A stretch of DNA of 12,298 bases from Mycocentrospora acerina (taxonomy: Eukaryota; Ascomycota; Dothideomycetes; Pleosporales). The notes beneath the pieces were generated by a model. It did not search any database. It saw only the letters and a list, made by a program, of their open reading frames with translations, and had not been told where the DNA came from. Where the stretch lies: positions 1 through 12,298 of the forward strand of contig JAKUHH010000054.1 of the NCBI GenBank assembly GCA_022701365.1, in the 5' to 3' direction. Of the stretch, positions 7,850 to 12,298 are shown one piece after another. Made by a program: the position numbers and the translations under genes. Position 1 is the stretch's first letter. Every line of letters begins with the position of its first letter.

Positions 7850-8139
7850 TAGAGTTAGGTCTAATTCTGCTAGGTTCTTAATAGTCTCTAAGTTTCTACC
7901 TTAGCGCAATCCTACGCAGCTATTCTAAAGTAATCCTAACGCAGTAGTCTAGGAAGTTCTAAACCTAAAGGCTTTAGTTGTTAGGAGATTATAGGGATCC
8001 TAGCTGTAACAAAATGCTAGATATAATAGTGTTATCTAAATTAGTTCTAAATTAGATAGGGCTTAGACATAATCTAAACAAAACAAGTAGCAATATTATT
8101 TAGAGGCTATTACTAGCTAGGACAAGTTTTTCTGTATAA
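7850..8139 (-). other. 5' untranslated leader of element 1 with unresolved primer-binding site
   Basis: This lies between the 5' LTR and the first Gag ATG. The minus-strand bases directly after the LTR are TTATACAGAAAAACTTG, where the primer-binding site should be; I could not match them to a tRNA end, and C-to-T change may have disguised it. No other feature is seen, although the gag frame stays partly protein-like up to about 7900. Confidence 0.45.
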
Positions 8140-8427
8140 TGTAACAACGCAGGTTATAAGAGAGTAATCTAAATAAGGTCTAAAGTGTCTACTACTAGGC
8201 ATATAGGAGTGCTAGGACTAGAGGGTAAACTAAAGATACTATTCTCTACACCTATAGGTCTTGTATAAAAGGATACAGAAAAACTACTCTACAAAGCTAC
8301 ACAGACTGCCCCCCTTATATATCCCTTCCTAGGGTTACCATCCAAGGCGAGTACGAATCGGGTGGCTATCGGATGGGTGTTGGTTGACTCAGGGGTAATG
8401 ATAGGATGTGACGTTGTGAACGTTACA
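8140..8427 (-). repeat. 5' LTR of element 1 (right copy)
   Basis: This is the 288-bp partner of 768-1055. Its left, inner 127 bp (8140-8266) carry A/T at all 11 differing sites and retain no TCA/CCA/TCG/CCG on either strand. Its outer 89 bp (8339-8427) keep G/C at all 14 differing sites, for example CCATCCAAGGCGAGTACG. The outer half is therefore near-original sequence. It ends GTTACA followed by ATACC. As the upstream LTR on the minus strand it would have driven transcription. Confidence 0.95.
8314..8321 (-). promoter_or_regulatory. TATA box of element 1 promoter
   Basis: The minus strand reads TATATAAG, followed by a G run, inside the 5' LTR; the same motif is at 942-949 in the 3' LTR. Position and orientation fit transcription into gag-pol. 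Confidence 0.55.
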
Positions 8428-8432
8428 ATACC
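8428..8432. repeat. Right target-site duplication of element 1 (ATACC)
   Basis: This exact copy of 763-767 follows the LTR terminus GTTACA. Confidence 0.9.
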
Positions 8433-8477
8433 AAGACTCTACTTGCTTAGTGACGTGAAGTAAGAAGGTTCTTAACA
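8433..8477 (+). mobile_element. Right part of the older LTR split by element 1
   Basis: This would continue 549-767 once element 1 is removed and ends TTCTTAACA, complementary in its last five bases to the TGTTA start. The boundary at 8477 is chosen on those ends alone and could be wrong. Confidence 0.35.
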
Positions 8478-8807
8478 ACTTTAGCAACTATCTTTTTTAT
8501 TTTAAGATTTATTCTTATATTTTAAAGCTTTATTCTTTAAAATCTCTATCTCCTTAGCAGTTAATCTTTATGTTTTTATATATATTTTTTTAAAACCTTT
8601 TTAGTAGTATTTTACTAATAAGTATAGCAAAACTACAACGATAACTACAACTTTAACTGCAGCAATAGCAATAGTAGTAGCAATAATAACATTAGCACTA
8701 CTACTAACACTAACAGCACTAACAGCACTAGTAGCACTAGCAGCACTAGCAGCACTAGCAGCACTACTAATACTACTAACACCACTATTACTACTATGCT
8801 TATGCCT
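8478..8807 (+). other. Leader and CAN-derived tract of gene copy 2
   Basis: This aligns with about 1370-1696: the shared segments include a CTCCTTAGCAG-like block, a TTTTTAGTAGTATTTTACTAATAAG block and then a triplet tract (8631-8800) of GCA/CTA/ACT units. The ATG seen at 1509 in copy 1 is ATA here (8618-8620). Upstream indels do not keep frame, so this part is probably not coding. Confidence 0.6.
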
Positions 8808-9026
8808 ATGCCTATTAGTGCCCTTCTAGCTTCTTTCTAAGTAATATAACTTTAAGTAATATATTTACTTTTGAAGAGAAAACATATAGAGTTTAACTTC
8901 TCTTTAGAAGTATTAAAGAAGTATATATATTATACTTCTAAGAAAGAAAAGTATTGCATAGTAAGTATCTAGATCCTTTCTCTCTTTTTTTTATAAGAGT
9001 TGTGCTAATTATAGTTAGGTATATAT
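8808..9026 (+). pseudogene. Cysteine-rich gene, copy 2 (exon 1, intron, 8 bases of exon 2), truncated by element 2
   Basis: Exon 1 (8808-8960, 51 codons) starts Met-Pro-Ile-Ser-Ala-Leu-Leu, as copy 1 does after a three-codon deletion, and ends at GTAAGTATCT. The intron (8961-9018, 58 nt) shares donor, GTGCTAAT branch region and TAG acceptor with copy 1. In-frame TAA codons occur near the start. Nearly all cysteines of copy 1 are replaced here, several by Tyr and one by Ser. That last change is not a RIP transition, so the copies had diverged before mutation. Element 2 begins eight bases into exon 2; any remainder would lie beyond the window. Confidence 0.6.
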
Positions 9027-9368
9027 TGTTACGATCGGATTCTACGACCCCTAGGCTAGAACCAGAAAGGTACAAACCCCTTAACTAAAGGATTGTATAG
9101 GCTAAGCCCTTTAGTAAGGAGCAGTTACGTAACTAGCTTAACTCTTAGCAGAGTAAGCTAGGACACATAATAAGTAAGCTTAACTTCTAGTATTATAAGC
9201 TAGAAGCTTAACTTTATATATTATAAGCTGTCTTAACTAATAACTATAATTTGCAGAGGACTTATAAGACTCCTCTATTATATATATAAATAATAGGAAC
9301 ACTACCCTTATAGTAATGTGTTTAACCTTATTAATTAATCTACTTATTGCTTCTTACCCTTAATTACA
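9027..9368 (+). repeat. 5' LTR of element 2 (right end uncertain)
   Basis: The start TGTTACGATCGGATTCTACG is typical of fungal Gypsy LTRs, and AT-rich TATAT precedes it. A strong TATA run lies at 9281-9290. The end is a guess at TTAATTACA (9368), chosen because it ends CA and lies a plausible distance past the TATA; the partner LTR is not in the window, so it cannot be confirmed. Confidence 0.5.
9281..9290 (+). promoter_or_regulatory. TATA box of element 2 LTR
   Basis: TATATATAAA lies about 255 bp into the LTR and would place the transcript start near 9315. The surrounding DNA is AT-rich, so specificity is modest. Confidence 0.45.
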
Positions 9369-9539
9369 GTGTATTATTAATATATGCATTAAACTAACCT
9401 TATTTCTCTAAACCTACTCTATCTCTAAGAACTAACCTTAAAACTTATTTTACTTTAGTACTAGTATTAGAAGGTTATTAACTACTAAGATTAAGTATAA
9501 GACAGGATCTTAGTATTTTAAATACTCTTAAGATAAGTA

Positions 9540-11150
9540 ACAACTTAGGAAACAGTGCTACCCTTAGCAGTACTTAAGAACCCTCTGTTAGCTACTATAG
9601 AAGCTATAAAGTTGCTAACCTTAACTTCTATTATAAAAATAAAAAGAAACTAGATAAATAGCTTCTCTAGTTTAACCTCTTCTTTAACTTTTAGAGAGAA
9701 CGTATCCTAGAAAAAAAATATGTCTTACTAGCTTCTACCTATATAAGAGGACTAGCTCTTTAATAGATTAAGCCTTTCTTAATTAAGTATATAAATAGTA
9801 ATATATCTAATAAAGTAGAGCTTTAGATAAGAGACTTTAGTAAATTTAAAGAACACACTTGCAAGGTGTTTAGACTTACTAATAAAGCAACTACTACTAG
9901 TAGATCTATCTAAACACTTAGGCAAACCTACTCTACTACTAAATATGCTACAACTTTTTAGCAGTATATATTACTTATAGACTAGGATAACAAAGCTCTT
10001 ATAACTATGTTCTGCTAAGGACTTAAGCCTAAAGTTAAAAAAGAACTTATAAGAAGTAGTTCTACACTTAACAGCTTAAGCAAACTAGTTAAAGTAGCAA
10101 TTAGTATTAACAATACTCTCTATAAGCTATCTATAGAACTACAACAAGACAGTTAACTTTAACCTAAATATAGATCTACTAATAATTGTAGACAATAACT
10201 ACTATATGCTGCTAACACTACTTAATAATTTAACTATAGATAATAATCTAGATATTAAAGAAAGAGTAACAGAATCTATAGCTCTTATAGATCTAAATCT
10301 ATGCACCTTAATAACATTAATAAAAGCTAAGAGTATAAAGGAAATCTGCAAAAGGATACTAAGAATAGCAATAATAACTGTAACAAGTCTACACAAACTT
10401 ATTATAGCTATAGCAAGCTAGGCTATATATCTAGAAACTATAGATCTAAGAATATAGTTACTAGACAAGTAAATATAATTATGTTTGTACCTTTAGACAT
10501 AAAAGATGCCTTCTACAAGGATTTAGATAATAAATAAGTAGTTGTTAACACTCTAGAATCCTAATTAACCTTATAGACGCTAGTATAATTAGTAACACTA
10601 AGCCTATCTAAGGACACTTAGGTACTTACTAAAGGAACACAAAAATATACACTACTAAATAGTTAGGACAATAAGCTTAGCAGGAACAACGCTAATACTC
10701 TTAATTTAGAATAACTAAGATACTACCTAGATTACAGAAATAAAAACCACGCAGCTATATTATAGATAGCATGCTCTTATAATCTATGTGTAGACTACTA
10801 TAGTAAAAAAGTAGAGTTAAGATAGTTTCTAGCACGCAGGAATAAATGCAAATACTAATAGTTTAACTGCAAATATAATAAATGCAAAAACTACCTATAA
10901 GATAAATGTAATATAATACATTTTCTTAGAACTAATAATCTAGTAGAGATTTTTTAGATAAAACTTACAGTTAATAGAGTCTGTAACTAATACTAATAGA
11001 TTACCTGTATAAACCCTAAATATGTAAAGCATATAGAAGTAAAGCGCATTAATAGATTTTAAGATTAGCCTTTTTTAGGTTAGCGCTATGCACCTAGAAT
11101 AATGCTAGACAACTTAATGCAACAAATTCTGCAGAACTAGTTAAGCTATA
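9540..11150 (+). pseudogene. gag: Gypsy gag of element 2, RIP-disabled
   Basis: One frame carries a recognisable capsid region: Lys-Leu-Asp-Lys (about 9645), Val-Leu-Leu-Ala-Ser-Thr-Tyr (about 9725), Arg-Asp-Phe-Ser-Lys-Phe-Lys-Glu-His (about 9835), Leu-Lys-Pro-Lys-Val-Lys-Lys-Glu-Leu (about 10025). Then comes a knuckle with every ligand lost (10400-10441). Stops are TAG/TAA at expected Gln or Trp codons. The frame remains protein-like to about 11130, including a Cys/Asn/Lys-rich segment (10840-10910) that I cannot assign. The start codon is not identifiable. The protease follows in another frame. Confidence 0.75.
10400..10441 (+). other. Gag zinc knuckle of element 2 with all four zinc ligands changed to Tyr
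   Basis: The gag frame reads Y-Y-S-Y-S-K-L-G-Y-I-S-R-N-Y, with tyrosine (TAT) at each CX2CX4HX4C ligand position: codons 10400, 10409, 10424 and 10439. The loop Ser-Lys-Leu-Gly is identical to that of the intact element 1 knuckle. Each change needs one transition: TGT to TAT for Cys and CAT to TAT for His. Confidence 0.85.
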
Positions 11151-11175
11151 AGTAAGACTTAACAGATATTAGATA

Positions 11176-12133
11176 AATGCACTGTTAGACTCTAGAGCAC
11201 AAACTAATTATATATTAAGAAAAGCTGTGTACACAGCTAGACTAAACGCATACTAAAAACATACCTTATACTCTATTATAGTAGCAAATAGGTAACTAAT
11301 ACTAGAAGAGTTAGAAATATAATATAAATCTAAACTAATAACTCTTTAGATCTAGTTATACTAGGAACAGATTACCTTTAATATCTTTAAGATAGCTACT
11401 TATAATATTATTTTAAGACTTTCTTAGTTACAAAAGCATAACTTAATAATATTATAGGCAAGACAGAGTCTTACTTTTAAGCAATGTACTTATACAACTA
11501 CATTAAAGCCTGTGCTTTATTATTAAATAAAAGTAGATAAAAAGATAATTAATAATATTACTTTAAAGAAAGATGTCTTTAAGATAGTAAGAGTTAACTC
11601 TGCAGATACTAATAGCTTTATAGGTTATAAAGTAAGAGTTTAAAGAGAAACCTATAGAGAGGTAAAAGAACATATAACTTCTGTTATCCCTAAAGAGTAT
11701 TAAGTGTAAGACTGCCTCTTTTAGGAAGAGTTAAGTATAGCTATACTAGCTAAGCATTAGCCTTAAGATTATAAAATTATCTTATAGGAAGGAAAGTAAC
11801 TAACTTTTAAGCTAATATACAGATTATTAGAGAAAGAGCTTAAAGTACTTTATAAGTACATAGCTAAGAATCTTAAAAAAGGATTTATTAAGGAATTAGA
11901 ATTACTAGTAAGTTACCCTATCCTCTTTATACCTAAGAAGGACAGAACTCTTTAACTATGCATTAACTACTAGAAGTTAAATAATATTATAATTAAGAAC
12001 TAATATCTACTACTAAATATATTAGAGTTATAAGATAGACTTTTCTAAGTAAAGATCTTTACAGCCTTAGACTTAAGAGGCGCGTACAACTTAATATAAA
12101 TAAAGAAAAGTAAAGAATAGAAGACTGCTTTTT
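11176..12133 (+). pseudogene. pol: Gypsy pol of element 2: protease and N-terminal RT, RIP-disabled, cut by an assembly gap
   Basis: The protease starts Leu-Leu-Asp-Ser-Arg-Ala-Gln at 11182-11202. The catalytic Asp (11188-11190) is kept and the following Gly has become Arg (GGA to AGA). Its second motif reads Ile-Ala-Thr-Tyr-Asn-Ile-Ile-Leu-Arg-Leu (about 11390). RT follows in the same frame from about 11760: Glu-Lys-Glu-Leu-Lys (11830), Ser-Tyr-Pro-Ile-Leu-Phe-Ile-Pro-Lys-Lys-Asp (about 11910), Lys-Ile-Phe-Thr-Ala-Leu-Asp-Leu-Arg-Gly-Ala-Tyr (about 12053). The first catalytic Asp of RT (in Ala-Leu-Asp-Leu) is present. The YxDD motif, RNase H and integrase are not reached before the N at 12134. 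Confidence 0.88.
11853..12016 (+). repeat. First copy of a 164-bp exact repeat in RT of element 2
   Basis: By eye this is identical, base for base, to 12135-12298 at an offset of 282 bp (94 codons). It is the copy in normal RT context, continuing into the Lys-Ile-Phe-Thr-Ala-Leu-Asp segment. Confidence 0.95.
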
Positions 12134-12134
12134 N
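12134..12134. other. Ambiguous base N, probable assembly join
   Basis: This is the only N in the window. It falls exactly at the start of a perfect repeat of upstream sequence, so it probably marks a gap or forced join between contigs rather than one uncertain base. Confidence 0.85.
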
Positions 12135-12298
12135 TAAGTACATAGCTAAGAATCTTAAAAAAGGATTTATTAAGGAATTAGAATTACTAGTAAGTTACCC
12201 TATCCTCTTTATACCTAAGAAGGACAGAACTCTTTAACTATGCATTAACTACTAGAAGTTAAATAATATTATAATTAAGAACTAATATCTACTACTAA
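12135..12298 (+). repeat. Second copy of the 164-bp exact repeat, probably redundant assembly sequence
   Basis: This repeats 11853-12016 without a difference and runs off the window end. A true duplication in DNA this mutated would be expected to show changes, so an unmerged contig overlap, or the start of a near-identical element copy joined here, is more likely. Confidence 0.85.

Larger units (their letters stand above)
768..8427 (-). mobile_element. Complete, RIP-mutated Ty3/Gypsy LTR retrotransposon with chromodomain (element 1)
   Basis: This 7660-bp element is bounded by two 288-bp direct repeats starting TGTAAC and ending GTTACA/GTTATA, with the 5-bp target duplication ATACC. On the minus strand the order is 5' LTR, leader, gag with CCHC knuckle, protease, RT, RNase H, integrase and chromodomain, then a purine tract and the 3' LTR. 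This order and the chromodomain place it among fungal chromovirus-type Gypsy elements. Gag and pol contain many in-frame TAG/TAA codons and active-site changes, so it is dead. Two things are unusual: an opposite-strand spliced open frame between pol and the 3' LTR, and a small LTR-like insertion in RT. Confidence 0.93.
9027..12298 (+). mobile_element. 5' part of a second RIP-mutated Ty3/Gypsy retrotransposon (element 2)
   Basis: Plus-strand order is LTR (TGTTACGATCGG start), gag, protease and RT, and it runs off the window end. Its RT (Tyr-Pro-Ile-Leu-Phe, Phe-Ile-Pro-Lys-Lys-Asp, Phe-Thr-Ala-Leu-Asp-Leu-Arg) is clearly Gypsy and differs from element 1. Its mutation is heavier and less restricted: TGT codons, left alone in element 1, have become TAT here. 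It faces away from element 1, the two 5' LTRs being about 600 bp apart. Confidence 0.87.

Noticed and set aside
10202..10421. Open frames on both strands (64 and 71 codons) in element 2
   Set aside because: Both overlap the gag frame, which carries the knuckle remnant at 10400-10441; these are shadows without motifs.
10840..10910. Second Cys-rich motif in element 2 gag as a possible zinc finger
   Set aside because: The Cys spacing does not fit CCHC or another finger I can name, and two stops interrupt it.
1..12298. tRNA, rRNA, CRISPR array or bacterial-type operon
   Set aside because: I saw no cloverleaf, rRNA core or spaced direct repeats; the content is eukaryotic retroelement with a spliceosomal intron.

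Overview
The window reads as a decayed, transposon-filled, AT-rich island of a filamentous ascomycete (Pezizomycotina-type) genome. No intact gene is visible. Long stretches that still align to Ty3/Gypsy Gag and Pol are broken almost only by TAG and TAA codons where CAA, CAG or TGG would be expected. TpA is abundant, while TCA, CCA and their complements are scarce. This C-to-T/G-to-A pattern on both strands is the mark of repeat-induced point mutation (RIP), a premeiotic process of ascomycetes that attacks duplicated DNA.

Layout. (1) 1-548 is an unidentified degenerate stretch ending in a purine tract. It is followed by the probable left part of an older LTR (549-767), whose right part appears to continue at 8433-8477. 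(2) 768-8427 is a complete Ty3/Gypsy element on the minus strand ('element 1'). It has two 288-bp LTRs (8140-8427 is its 5' LTR, 768-1055 its 3' LTR), a perfect 5-bp target duplication ATACC, a polypurine tract, gag with an intact CCHC knuckle, and pol with protease, RT, RNase H, integrase and a C-terminal chromodomain. Between the pol stop and the 3' LTR lies an extra spliced, cysteine-rich open frame on the opposite strand (about 1697-2415), convergent with pol. Its RT is split by a 195-bp LTR-like insertion (4902-5096) with its own GCTAG target duplication. (3) 8478-9026 holds a second, more decayed copy of the same cysteine-rich gene, outside element 1. (4) 9027-12298 is the 5' part of a different Ty3/Gypsy element on the plus strand ('element 2'): LTR, gag, protease and the start of RT. 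(5) A single N at 12134 is followed by 164 bp that exactly repeat 11853-12016, which looks like an unmerged assembly overlap.

The elements are nested: the older LTR was split by element 1, which was split by the small LTR, while element 2 truncates or splits the second gene copy. None can make protein now. The points most worth attention are the antisense spliced gene inside a Gypsy element, the polarised mutation pattern of the two LTRs, the unmutated island at the small LTR, and the Gag zinc knuckle of element 2 in which all four zinc ligands have become tyrosine.
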